A stretch of DNA of 13,006 nucleotides from Verrucomicrobia bacterium UBA2460. GTDB lineage: Bacteria; Verrucomicrobiota; Verrucomicrobiia; Methylacidiphilales; Verrucolacustridaceae. The notes under the pieces were generated by a model. The model saw only the letters and a program-made list of their open reading frames with translations, ran no database searches and was not told the DNA's origin. Within the stretch, counting starts at the first letter, position 1, and every line of letters begins with the position of its first letter. Shown here in pieces: positions 1 to 6,057 of the stretch. The stretch spans positions 9,540-22,545 of the forward strand of contig DDPU01000043.1 of the NCBI GenBank assembly GCA_002342345.1. The letters run 5' to 3'. The translations under genes were made by a program, and so were the position numbers.

Positions 1-200
1 ATGAAGCGGATGGTGTTGGAGCAGTCCATCGTGATGACATAAGGATGGCCGGGAGGCTGCCAGGACTGGCCGTACGCCAGATCCTGCCGGGAAAGCCAGC
101 GGCAGGTTTCCACCAGTTTCTGATGCTGCTCCTCCGAAACCGCCGCACGAGCCGGACCGGCCAGAACCAGGGCGGCAAGGAGGAAAAAGAAAATTCTCAT
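1..200 (-). CDS. Secreted protein, N-terminal part; possible NlpC/P60-like hydrolase (truncated by window edge)
   Basis: Only the first 66 codons are in the window; the rest lies beyond position 1. The visible protein starts with a clear Sec signal peptide: MRIFF, a hydrophobic run, then a PARAA-type cleavage site near residue 19, so the product is exported. At the visible edge is DCSNTIRF. A Cys after Asp and before Ser is how the catalytic Cys of NlpC/P60 cell-wall peptidases usually appears (DCSG/DCSN). This suggests a cysteine peptidase, but the fragment is too short to prove it. The ATG at 200 is chosen because it opens the signal peptide directly; the Shine-Dalgarno signal is weak. It lies on the same strand as fabI and the HAD gene, 140 bases downstream of the latter. 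That gap contains a 12-base palindrome (220-231) and no convincing terminator. The gene call is fairly sure; the function is tentative. Confidence 0.6.
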   Translation of the reverse strand, partial: MRIFFFLLAALVLAGPARAAVSEEQHQKLVETCRWLSRQDLAYGQSWQPPGHPYVITMDCSNTIRF

Positions 201-219
201 GCCGGAGGAACATCCTTCC

Positions 220-231
220 ACCGGATCCGGT
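220..231. repeat. 12-base perfect palindrome upstream of the partial secreted-protein gene
   Basis: ACCGGATCCGGT is self-complementary and lies 20 bases before the start codon at 200. It may be a dimeric regulator site, but palindromes of this length in CG-rich DNA also arise by chance. The rest of the 140-base gap (201-340) shows no other signal I can support. Confidence 0.25.
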
Positions 232-340
232 CCTGTACCCCGGGTGTCTTGGCGCCCGTTTCCATGGCGTGTTCTTCGCAAAATACCGGGCCACGGCAAG
301 CATTCCCCTTCGGTCATCCGGCCGGGGCAGGGCGTACCGA

Positions 341-1039
341 CTAATCCAGAAGGCGGAAGAATTTTTCCGGGTGAGCCAGGTCGGCAAAGACGGCGTCAGC
401 CCCGCAGGCCTGCAACTGTTCCGTGGAAAACGCCCCGGTGGCCACGGCAATGGCGCGGGCGCCGATGGCCCGGGCACAAGCCACGTCATGCGGGGTGTCG
501 CCGATGATGTAAATCCTGTCGGGGGAAAACTCCTCGCCGTGCCGGTCGCGCGCACGCCGTTTCGCATGGGGCCCGAGCTCGTTCCGCACCGGCGAATCGT
601 CCGCAAAGGCGCCGAACTCGAAAAAATGGTTCACCCCGTAACGGGTAAGCTTGAGCCGCGCCCCTTTTTCGATGTTTCCCGTCAGCAACCCCTGCACGAG
701 ATCGGGGCGCCGGTGCGCCTCCTCGAGGATCCCCAAAATCCCCGGATGAAGACCGCCCTGCCTTCTCGGCAGCTCTTCCGCCAACCGTTCCACGTACTCA
801 TCCAAAAACCGGGCGATCTCCCCCTCCCCATGGGGAAGCCCCTCGCGCGCAAGCAACTGTTCCACGATCCATTTGTCGGTCCGGCCGGCAATTTCCAGCC
901 CCTGCAACCCGCGGTCAACGCCGTGGAGTTTCTCCATGGCGTGCCCGAGGGCGGTTTCCCCTGCCTTGCCGGTGTGGAGGATCGTCCCGTCGATGTCCCA
1001 GAGCAGGAGTTTCCGGGGCTGCCCGCGCCCCGGCTTCAC
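341..1039 (-). CDS. HAD-superfamily hydrolase, phosphoglycolate phosphatase-like
   Basis: This is a 232-residue haloacid dehalogenase-type phosphatase, probably cytosolic. All four HAD motifs are visible. Motif I is WDIDGT, with nucleophile D15 and general acid D17. Motif II is LLTGN, with T120. Motif III is probably K130. Motif IV is GDTPHD, with Mg ligands D181 and D185. A helical cap fills residues 25-95, as in subclass IA enzymes such as Gph and PpaX, and the length is normal for that group. The substrate cannot be read from the sequence; small phosphomonoesters such as phosphoglycolate are the family norm. The start is a GTG sharing the four bases GTGA with the fabI stop codon, so translation is probably coupled to fabI. 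The gene could be a house-cleaning phosphatase carried with fatty-acid synthesis; nothing specific links the two beyond the overlap. Confidence 0.88.
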   Translation of the reverse strand: MKPGRGQPRKLLLWDIDGTILHTGKAGETALGHAMEKLHGVDRGLQGLEIAGRTDKWIVEQLLAREGLPHGEGEIARFLDEYVERLAEELPRRQGGLHPGILGILEEAHRRPDLVQGLLTGNIEKGARLKLTRYGVNHFFEFGAFADDSPVRNELGPHAKRRARDRHGEEFSPDRIYIIGDTPHDVACARAIGARAIAVATGAFSTEQLQACGADAVFADLAHPEKFFRLLD

Positions 1040-1809
1040 ATCCCCATCACGCTGTAGCCTGAATCCACATACAGCGTCTGTCCCGTCACCCCCGCCCCGC
1101 CGTCGGAGGCGAGAAACACCCCCATCGCGCCCAACTCCTCGAGGGTAATGTTGCGCTTCAGCGGGGCGTGCTGTTCGTAGTGGCTGAGCATCGCGGAAAA
1201 GCCACTGATGCCGCGGGCCGCCAGCGTGTTGACCGGGCCGGCACTGATCGCGTTCACGCGGACCTTTTTGGGACCCAGGTCATACGCCAGATAACGCACG
1301 CTCGCCTCCAGGGCGGCCTTCGCCACCCCCATGACGTTATAGTGAGGCACCACTTTCTCCGCCCCGTAGTAGCTCATCGTCACCACACTGCCCCCACCGG
1401 CCATCAGCGGGGCCGCCGCCCGGGTGACGGCCACCAGGGAGTAGGCACTGATATCGTGCGCGACCCGGAAAGCCTCGCGGGAAGTATCCAGAAAATTGCC
1501 CTCGAGGGCCTCTTTCGGCGCGAAGGCGACACTGTGAAGAAGCAGATCCACCCGGGGGGTTTTCGATTTCACAAAATCCATGAAGCGGGCGATGTCCTCA
1601 TCCCGGCTGACATCGCAGGGAGCCACGGGGGTTTCGGCGCCAAAGGTCGCCGCCAATTCCTCGACATTCTCCTTCAGCCTTTCCCCCTGGTAGTTGAAGA
1701 TCAGCTTCGCCCCGGCCTGGGCCCAGGCCTGGGCAATCCCCCAGGCGATGCTCCGCTTGTTGGCGACGCCGAACACCACTCCAACCTTGCCTTCCAGAAC
1801 CCTGCTCAT
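1036..1809 (-). CDS. fabI: Enoyl-[acyl-carrier-protein] reductase (NADH), FabI
   Basis: FabI carries out the last step of each fatty-acid elongation round, reducing trans-2-enoyl-ACP with NAD(P)H in the cytosol. The 257-residue protein matches the family length. It has the FabI form of the nucleotide-binding loop (GVANKRSIAWGIA, residues 14-26) and the HSVAFAP segment (92-98). The catalytic region SYYGAEK...HYNVMGVAK supplies Y147, Y157 and K164, in the Y-x6-K spacing that separates FabI from ordinary SDRs. NAISAGPVNTLAA (186-198) leads into the flexible substrate loop. The residue matching E. coli G93 is Ala, as in many natural FabI proteins. The ATG at 1809 is chosen because it begins the usual short lead into the Rossmann fold. 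A perfect 9-base inverted repeat ends one base before it, and an AAGGG sits partly in its loop. It is transcribed away from the TerC gene and overlaps the HAD gene by GTGA. Confidence 0.96.
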   Translation of the reverse strand: MSRVLEGKVGVVFGVANKRSIAWGIAQAWAQAGAKLIFNYQGERLKENVEELAATFGAETPVAPCDVSRDEDIARFMDFVKSKTPRVDLLLHSVAFAPKEALEGNFLDTSREAFRVAHDISAYSLVAVTRAAAPLMAGGGSVVTMSYYGAEKVVPHYNVMGVAKAALEASVRYLAYDLGPKKVRVNAISAGPVNTLAARGISGFSAMLSHYEQHAPLKRNITLEELGAMGVFLASDGGAGVTGQTLYVDSGYSVMGM

Positions 1810-1810
1810 C

Positions 1811-1835
1811 GGCCATCAAAGTGCCCTTGATGGCC
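1811..1835 (-). promoter_or_regulatory. Perfect 9-bp inverted repeat at the fabI start codon (candidate operator or translational hairpin)
   Basis: GGCCATCAA at 1811-1819 and TTGATGGCC at 1827-1835 are perfect reverse complements separated by seven bases. In the fabI mRNA the second arm ends one base before the ATG, and the only Shine-Dalgarno-like bases (AAGGG) lie at the first arm-loop junction. It could be a repressor site between fabI and the divergent TerC gene, or an RNA hairpin that controls access to the start. I do not recognise it as a FadR, FabR, FabT or FapR site. Confidence 0.55.
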
Positions 1836-1908
1836 CCTCGCTGTCACGCCCGGACTATGGCGGAGCTTGTTCCTTGCCGAAAGGATCCGAAGCCGTGAGT
1901 GTTTACGG

Positions 1909-2835
1909 ATGCAGGAAGCCCCGCATTTTGGATGGATCGCTTTCGGCCCCCTGGTGCTCGCGCTCCTGGCCACCGACCTGATCCTCTTCCACCGTGACCC
2001 CCGACCGATCGACTTCCGGCGCTCCCTGCAGGGCACCGCCGGATGGGTCGCACTGGCGGTGGCCTTCGGAGGCTTGGTGGCCTTCACCTTGGGAGCCAAC
2101 TCCGCCATGGAATTTTTTGCGGGCTATGCCGTGGAACTCTCTCTCAGCGTGGACAACGTCTTTGTCTTCGCCGTGCTGCTGCGTTACTTCGCCGTGCCCG
2201 AACGGTCGCAGTTTCCGGCGCTCTTCTGGGGAATTGTGGGGGCGCTGCTGCTGCGTGCTCTTTTCATTTTCGCCGGCATCGCCCTGATCAACCGCTTTCA
2301 GTGGCTGATTTTCTTCTTCGGGGCCCTGCTGCTTTTCACGGGACTGAAGCTCCTGCGCGAGGGCGAGGACAAGGTGAAACCGGAAAACAACCCCCTGGTC
2401 CGGTTGGCACGCCGCTTCCTTCCCCTGACTCCCGAGTTTCACGGCAGCCGTTTCTGGATTCGCCGGGACGGTCGCTGGCTCGGAACTCCCCTCCTTCTGG
2501 TTCTTCTGGCCATCGGCACCACCGATCTCGTCTTCGCCGTCGATTCCATCCCCGCCATCCTCGCCATCAGCCGTGACCCCTTTGTCGTGTTCACCTCCAA
2601 CGCCTTTGCGGTCTTGGGATTGCGGTCGCTTTACTTCGCCATCGCCGGGCTGATCAAACTGTTCCGCTACCTGAATCTCGGGCTTGCCGTGATCCTGTCC
2701 TTCATCGGGCTAAAGATGATCGCCTCCCCCTGGATTCACCTCTCCATCCCCTGGACACTCGGTTTTGTCATCACGGTTCTGGCCACCTGCATCCTGGCCT
2801 CCGTCTACAAACCGCACCCCGGAACCGGGAATTAG
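1909..2835 (+). CDS. TerC/Alx-family integral membrane protein, probable metal (Mn2+) exporter
   Basis: This 308-residue polytopic inner-membrane protein has roughly eight or nine hydrophobic segments. It carries the two hallmark TerC blocks. The first is VELSLSVDNVFVFAVLLRYF around residues 75-94, with E76, D82 and N83 inside the membrane. The second is GTTDLVFAVDSIPAILAIS around 203-221, with D206 and D212. FVVFTSNAFAVLGLRSLYF follows (225-243). The length and the short N terminus match E. coli Alx, which together with MntP-type exporters belongs to Mn2+ detoxification; other TerC proteins are linked to tellurite resistance or to metal loading of exported enzymes. The ATG at 1909 is preferred because TM1 begins at once, as in Alx. 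An in-frame TTG at 1867 would add 14 unconvincing residues. No yybP-ykoY Mn riboswitch could be recognised in the 5' region. It is divergent from fabI. The metal specificity is family inference. Confidence 0.9.
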   Translation: MQEAPHFGWIAFGPLVLALLATDLILFHRDPRPIDFRRSLQGTAGWVALAVAFGGLVAFTLGANSAMEFFAGYAVELSLSVDNVFVFAVLLRYFAVPERSQFPALFWGIVGALLLRALFIFAGIALINRFQWLIFFFGALLLFTGLKLLREGEDKVKPENNPLVRLARRFLPLTPEFHGSRFWIRRDGRWLGTPLLLVLLAIGTTDLVFAVDSIPAILAISRDPFVVFTSNAFAVLGLRSLYFAIAGLIKLFRYLNLGLAVILSFIGLKMIASPWIHLSIPWTLGFVITVLATCILASVYKPHPGTGN

Positions 2836-2851
2836 TCGCCCGTCCCCTTTT

Positions 2852-2869
2852 CGGGAGGCTTCCCGGTTT
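2852..2869 (+). terminator. Possible weak intrinsic terminator after the TerC gene
   Basis: CGGGA (2852-2856), tetraloop GGCT and TCCCG (2861-2865) form a 5-bp stem followed by GTTTATT. A longer pairing is also possible: AACCGGGA at 2823-2830 with TCCCGGTT at 2861-2868. The T-run is short, so the call is weak. Confidence 0.3.
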
Positions 2870-2977
2870 ATTGAAAAATATTTAAGACGTTTTCCATCAG
2901 TGTTTTGTGGTTTTTTGTTTCCACGGATTGGGATGCCTTGGTTGACCCCGGTGCCCAGCTGGAATTAAACTTCAGCC

Positions 2978-3856
2978 ATGCCTCAGGTCGTCGACTTGAC
3001 CCGGGCGGTGGCCAAAAAGACCTTCCACAAGAAAACCCCCTTTCGGCTTGGTCTTTTCGGCACCCTCGTCGTCTCCAACCTTCTTTGGTTGGCCCTTTTT
3101 GGCGTGGCGGTCTTCTCCCTCATCGGGGTCACCCGCTTCTCCGCCGCCCTTTCCAAAAGCTATCTCGAGGAAAAGTGGAAATCCCTGCAGGACCGTCTCG
3201 CCCAGCGCCGGGAACTGGAGGAACGGGATCTTCAGATCGCCCGCCTGATCGCCTCCCAAAATTCCGCCACCACCGACGTGCTGGGTCTCGCCACCCGCAT
3301 CTCCAAGATTCTCGAGTCCGCCAACGGACGCCAGCGCCGGTTCCTGGAGGCTGCCATCCCCGAAGCCATGATGATCCAGACCACCACGCAGATTCCCGCC
3401 TCCGCGGTGATTGCCATGGCCATTTTTGAGTCGGGATACGGAAACAGCGTTCTCGCCAAGGAATACAACAATTATTTCGGCATGAAGGCCTTCGGCAGCT
3501 GGACCGGGCCGCGGGCCATGAATATGCCCACCCGGGACAACGGGGTGGAAACCACCGCGGATTTCCGCGCCTACCCGGACCTGGCGGCGGGATTCAAGGG
3601 GTATGCCGACTTTCTGCTCGCCAACGAGCGTTATCACCGGCACTTGGGGGAGAAATCGGGGGTCAAGTTTGTCTCCAAACTTCTTTCCTCCGGCTACTGC
3701 CCGGACCCGCAATATCTCAGCCACATTCAGGCCATCGTGCAAAAGCACGAACTGGACCGGCTCGATGCGGCCCTCGAAACGATCGTCGAGAACAAGGAGT
3801 CCGTGGCGGCGGAAACCGTCGCGCCGGCGGCGCCCCCCTCCGGAACCCAGAACTGA
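2978..3856 (+). CDS. Membrane-anchored glucosaminidase, GH73 family (peptidoglycan hydrolase)
   Basis: The predicted enzyme cleaves the glycan strands of peptidoglycan between N-acetylglucosamine and N-acetylmuramic acid, outside the inner membrane. Residues 1-25 are basic and cytosolic. A single hydrophobic anchor covers about 27-52, followed by a charged helix that may coil (60-90). The GH73 domain covers about 118-262: IPEAMMIQTTTQIPASAVIAMAIFESGYGNS, with putative catalytic E151, then NNYFGMKA (164-171), FRAYPDLAAGFKGYADFL (196-213) and SSGYCPDPQYL. The order matches Bax/FlgJ/LytB-type glucosaminidase domains. The tail (272-292) is Ala/Pro-rich and unstructured. The ATG at 2978 follows an in-frame TAA, so there is no longer form. 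The 142-base leader contains an AT-rich stretch (2866-2925) likely to hold the promoter. The gene ends one base before the convergent Coa1-like gene. Role in wall growth or remodelling is inferred. Confidence 0.85.
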   Translation: MPQVVDLTRAVAKKTFHKKTPFRLGLFGTLVVSNLLWLALFGVAVFSLIGVTRFSAALSKSYLEEKWKSLQDRLAQRRELEERDLQIARLIASQNSATTDVLGLATRISKILESANGRQRRFLEAAIPEAMMIQTTTQIPASAVIAMAIFESGYGNSVLAKEYNNYFGMKAFGSWTGPRAMNMPTRDNGVETTADFRAYPDLAAGFKGYADFLLANERYHRHLGEKSGVKFVSKLLSSGYCPDPQYLSHIQAIVQKHELDRLDAALETIVENKESVAAETVAPAAPPSGTQN

Positions 3857-3857
3857 C

Positions 3858-4319
3858 CTAACGGTCCGCGCAGGAAAAAGCCGGCCCCGTGGACGGCTCC
3901 ACTTCCAAAAGGAGAAACCTCCAGATGCCGGCGGGAGTTTTTTCCGCGCGAAAGCGGACCTTGGCTTGCCCCTTGGATCCAAAAACCCGGAAATCCATCC
4001 GTGCAGTGCCCCGGTCGGGCAGATCGTCCAGTTCCCCCCCCACGGACCACCCCGTCCGGAGGGGGCTTCCCAGAATTTCCGCCACCCGCGGATCCGCGGA
4101 GATCCTTGCGAGGGCCTCGGTCATCACCGGGGTCCGCTTCAACATCCGGTAACTGACATCCATGGTGAGAAGCCCGAATCCAAAAATACCCGTGGCCACC
4201 CCCACCAAAGCCACCAGCACCCAGCGACGGGCCTGGTGTTCCCAAGCCATCAATTCCGCCTGTGTCATCAAACGCCCCGCCATGGGGGAACGATGACGCC
4301 AACCTCCCTGCCCGTCCAT
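3858..4319 (-). CDS. Single-pass membrane protein of the Coa1-like family
   Basis: The protein is up to 153 residues. A short basic N terminus is followed by one membrane segment (about 33-53, RRWVLVALVGVATGIFGFGLL) and an extramembrane domain. That domain carries the pattern VMTEALARISADPRVAEILGSPL.TGWSVGGEL, then ARMDFRVFGSKGQAKVRFRAE, then GIWRFLLLEVE. This matches the layout of the Coa1/Tim21-like domain, which in mitochondria assists cytochrome oxidase assembly; many bacterial members have no known role. No oxidase gene is visible nearby, so an oxidase-assembly role is not supported here. The start is uncertain. The ATG at 4319 gives the longest form, while ATGs at 4283 and 4268 are in frame, and the last has a GGGG six bases upstream. 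It converges on the GH73 gene with one base between stop codons and diverges from the DHPS-like gene. Confidence 0.7.
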   Translation of the reverse strand: MDGQGGWRHRSPMAGRLMTQAELMAWEHQARRWVLVALVGVATGIFGFGLLTMDVSYRMLKRTPVMTEALARISADPRVAEILGSPLRTGWSVGGELDDLPDRGTARMDFRVFGSKGQAKVRFRAEKTPAGIWRFLLLEVEPSTGPAFSCADR

Positions 4320-4361
4320 CCGGCTATCGCTTGCCGTCCGGAAAACTTTTAAGCTGATCCT

Positions 4362-5252
4362 ATGCTATCCTTGGAAACCCTCGCCGCCCTGGCACGGGAT
4401 CACGCGGAGGACCTGTCCTGTCGGGTCGCCGAGTTCACGCTCCGGGGTGTTCCCTTTCGCTCTGTGGATCGGCCCCACCTCATGGGCGTGGTGAATTTCA
4501 GCGCCGAATCCTGGTACCGGGAGAGCGTTGTCCTTTCCACCGCCGCCGCCATCGAGAGGGCCCGGAGGCTTAAGGCCGAGGGAGCCCATCTCATCGACCT
4601 CGGCGCCGAATCCACCCTGGATCATGCCGCCCGTGTGGATCCTGATTCCCAAAGCCGGATGCTCGTTCCGGTGATCCGAGCCCTGTCGCCGGAGGGCTTT
4701 CTTTTTTCCGCGGAAACCTACCAACCCGCGACCGCCCGGGCCTGTCTGGAAGCCGGAGCGGCCGTGCTCAACCTGACCGGGGCCCGTGCCTCCGGGGAAA
4801 TCTACCGGATGGTTGCGGATCACAACGCCGGCATCATCCTCTGCTACGTGCAGGGCCCCCATGTCAGGGAAGCGGGGGATTTTGTCCGTTCCGCGGACCA
4901 CGCCGCCACCCTCCGGGATCATTTCCAAAAAGAGATCGAAAGGGCCCTGGCCGCCGGTGTCCAGGCCATCTGGATCGATCCCGGTCTCGGTTTTTACTAC
5001 CGCAACCTCCGGGACAGCGCCGACCGCATCCGTTACCAGGCGGAAACATTCCTCCACACCTTCCGGCTGAGAAGCCTCGGGTGGCCGGTCTGCCATGCCC
5101 TGCCCCACGCCTTCGAATTCTTCCAGGAAGAGGTTCGCACCGCCGAATCGCTCTTTGCCGTGCTGGCCATCCTCGGAAAAACCGACCTTCTCCGCACGCA
5201 CGAGGTCTCCAAGGTGCGCGCCGTTGTCCGCACGCTGGGAGTGCTCCCTTGA
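4362..5252 (+). CDS. Diverged dihydropteroate synthase-like protein (FolP fold)
   Basis: This 296-residue cytosolic TIM-barrel protein belongs to the pterin-binding family. DHPS joins hydroxymethyl-dihydropterin pyrophosphate to p-aminobenzoate in folate synthesis. DHPS landmarks appear in order: LMGVVNFSAESW (40-51; N45 kept), EGAHLIDLGAEST (73-85), FSAETYQPATARACLEAGAAVLNLTG (115-140; N137 kept), CYVQGPH (161-167), WIDPGLGFYYR (204-214; D206 kept) and LLRTHEV (276-282; phosphate-site R278 and H280 kept). Several canonical residues are changed. The Arg-Pro after EST is Leu-Asp, the Asp of SVDT is E118, GFGK is GFYY, and the SRK loop is CHALPH (244-249). The protein may therefore be a DHPS with altered substrates, or not a DHPS at all. 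Residues 1-35 are an extra helical lead. The ATG at 4362 has no clear Shine-Dalgarno. Its stop overlaps the start of the pteridine reductase-like gene. The fold is confident; the reaction is not. Confidence 0.82.
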   Translation: MLSLETLAALARDHAEDLSCRVAEFTLRGVPFRSVDRPHLMGVVNFSAESWYRESVVLSTAAAIERARRLKAEGAHLIDLGAESTLDHAARVDPDSQSRMLVPVIRALSPEGFLFSAETYQPATARACLEAGAAVLNLTGARASGEIYRMVADHNAGIILCYVQGPHVREAGDFVRSADHAATLRDHFQKEIERALAAGVQAIWIDPGLGFYYRNLRDSADRIRYQAETFLHTFRLRSLGWPVCHALPHAFEFFQEEVRTAESLFAVLAILGKTDLLRTHEVSKVRAVVRTLGVLP

Positions 5253-5974
5253 GAACAACATCCCCACCTGTTGCCCTGATCACCGGAGCTTCCCGCGGGC
5301 TCGGGGCTTTTCTCGCTCTGGAACTTTCCCGCGATGGCTACGCCGTGGTCCTGCACCACCGGAGCGGCCGGAGTGCGGCCCATCGCCTCGTCCAAACCAT
5401 CCGCCGCGAGGGGGGCCTGGCGGAAACCTTTGCGGCCGACCTGACCGACCCGTCCCGGGTCGAAAATCTCTTCCGGAAAGTTCGCGGAAAATTCGGCCGC
5501 CTGGATGTCCTCATCAACAACGCGGGATCCTACCGTCCCGTTCCCTTGCTCCGCACCCGTGCGGAGGATTGGCACGAGGGCTTGGACAGCACCGCCACCG
5601 CGACTTTTCTGGCGATCCGCTCGGCCCTGCCCTTTTTTCCGAGGTCGGGAGGCCGGATCCTCAACCTCGGCGACTCCGCCTGCGAAAAACTTTCCGCCCG
5701 CAAGATGGCTCCGGGCTACCACGTGGGAAAAGTCGGCGTGCTTCTCCTCACCCGCTCCTTTGCCGCCCAACTCATCCACCGGAAAATCACCGTGAACTGC
5801 GTCTCCCCGGGCTACCTGGAAAACAGCATCGGTCTTCCCCCCGCCCGCTCCCTACCCGGCGGCCGGCCCGTCCGTTTTGCGGAAGTCCTTGCCGCCGTCC
5901 GCTACCTCCTTTCCCCGGAAGCCGACCAGGTGACCGGAACCAATCTGGTGATTTCGGGCGGTTGGAATCTCTGA
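5249..5974 (+). CDS. Short-chain dehydrogenase/reductase, pteridine reductase (PTR1/FolM)-like
   Basis: This 241-residue classical-length SDR contains GASRGLG (13-19, cofactor loop), VVLHHRSGRSAA (33-44), NNAG (90-93), a GDSA site (141-144), GYHVGK (active-site Y157 and K161) and ITVNCVSPGYLENS (180-193). The basic HHRSGR stretch after strand 2 favours NADPH. In PTR1 and FolM, the Ser of the SDR triad is replaced by Asp; here an Asp-Ser pair (D142, S143) stands near that place. FolM/PTR1 enzymes reduce dihydropterins to tetrahydropterins, which fits the DHPS-like partner upstream. FabG-type ketoreductase activity is the main alternative. The start is a TTG at 5249 whose TTGA overlaps the upstream stop codon, with GGGAG seven bases before it. 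This makes translational coupling likely and is better than any more distal start. A T-rich run follows the stop. Confidence 0.82.
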   Translation: MRTTSPPVALITGASRGLGAFLALELSRDGYAVVLHHRSGRSAAHRLVQTIRREGGLAETFAADLTDPSRVENLFRKVRGKFGRLDVLINNAGSYRPVPLLRTRAEDWHEGLDSTATATFLAIRSALPFFPRSGGRILNLGDSACEKLSARKMAPGYHVGKVGVLLLTRSFAAQLIHRKITVNCVSPGYLENSIGLPPARSLPGGRPVRFAEVLAAVRYLLSPEADQVTGTNLVISGGWNL

Positions 5975-6001
5975 GACCTCAGGCGTCCTTTTTTCTTTTT
6001 T
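5972..6001 (+). terminator. Possible terminator after the pteridine reductase-like gene
   Basis: CTGA-GACC-TCAG spans the stop codon, and after six bases comes a run of twelve T broken by one C (5989-6001). The stem is only four pairs, so this is a weak candidate, although the T-run is striking in GC-rich DNA. Confidence 0.3.
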
Positions 6002-6057
6002 CCGGTGTTCAAAATCCGGAGTCGGCAATCGGGGTTATAGGAAACGCAACCCTTGCC

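Noticed and set aside
1516..1536. Ala in place of E. coli FabI G93, a site of triclosan-resistance changes
   Set aside because: HSxAFA is the natural sequence in sensitive FabI proteins such as that of S. aureus, so it says nothing about resistance.
1836..1908. A yybP-ykoY Mn2+ riboswitch before the TerC gene
   Set aside because: TerC genes often have one, but I could not find its conserved internal loops in the 73 bases available.
2942..2970. TTGACC and TTAAAC with 17-base spacing as a promoter for the GH73 gene
   Set aside because: The -10 matches at three of six positions and would leave almost no leader before the ATG at 2978.
4365..5267. A 300-codon frame antisense to the DHPS-like gene
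   Set aside because: Gly-rich translation with no recognisable domain. Similar long antisense frames occur opposite the HAD, GH73, cofG and pssA genes, as expected from high third-position GC.
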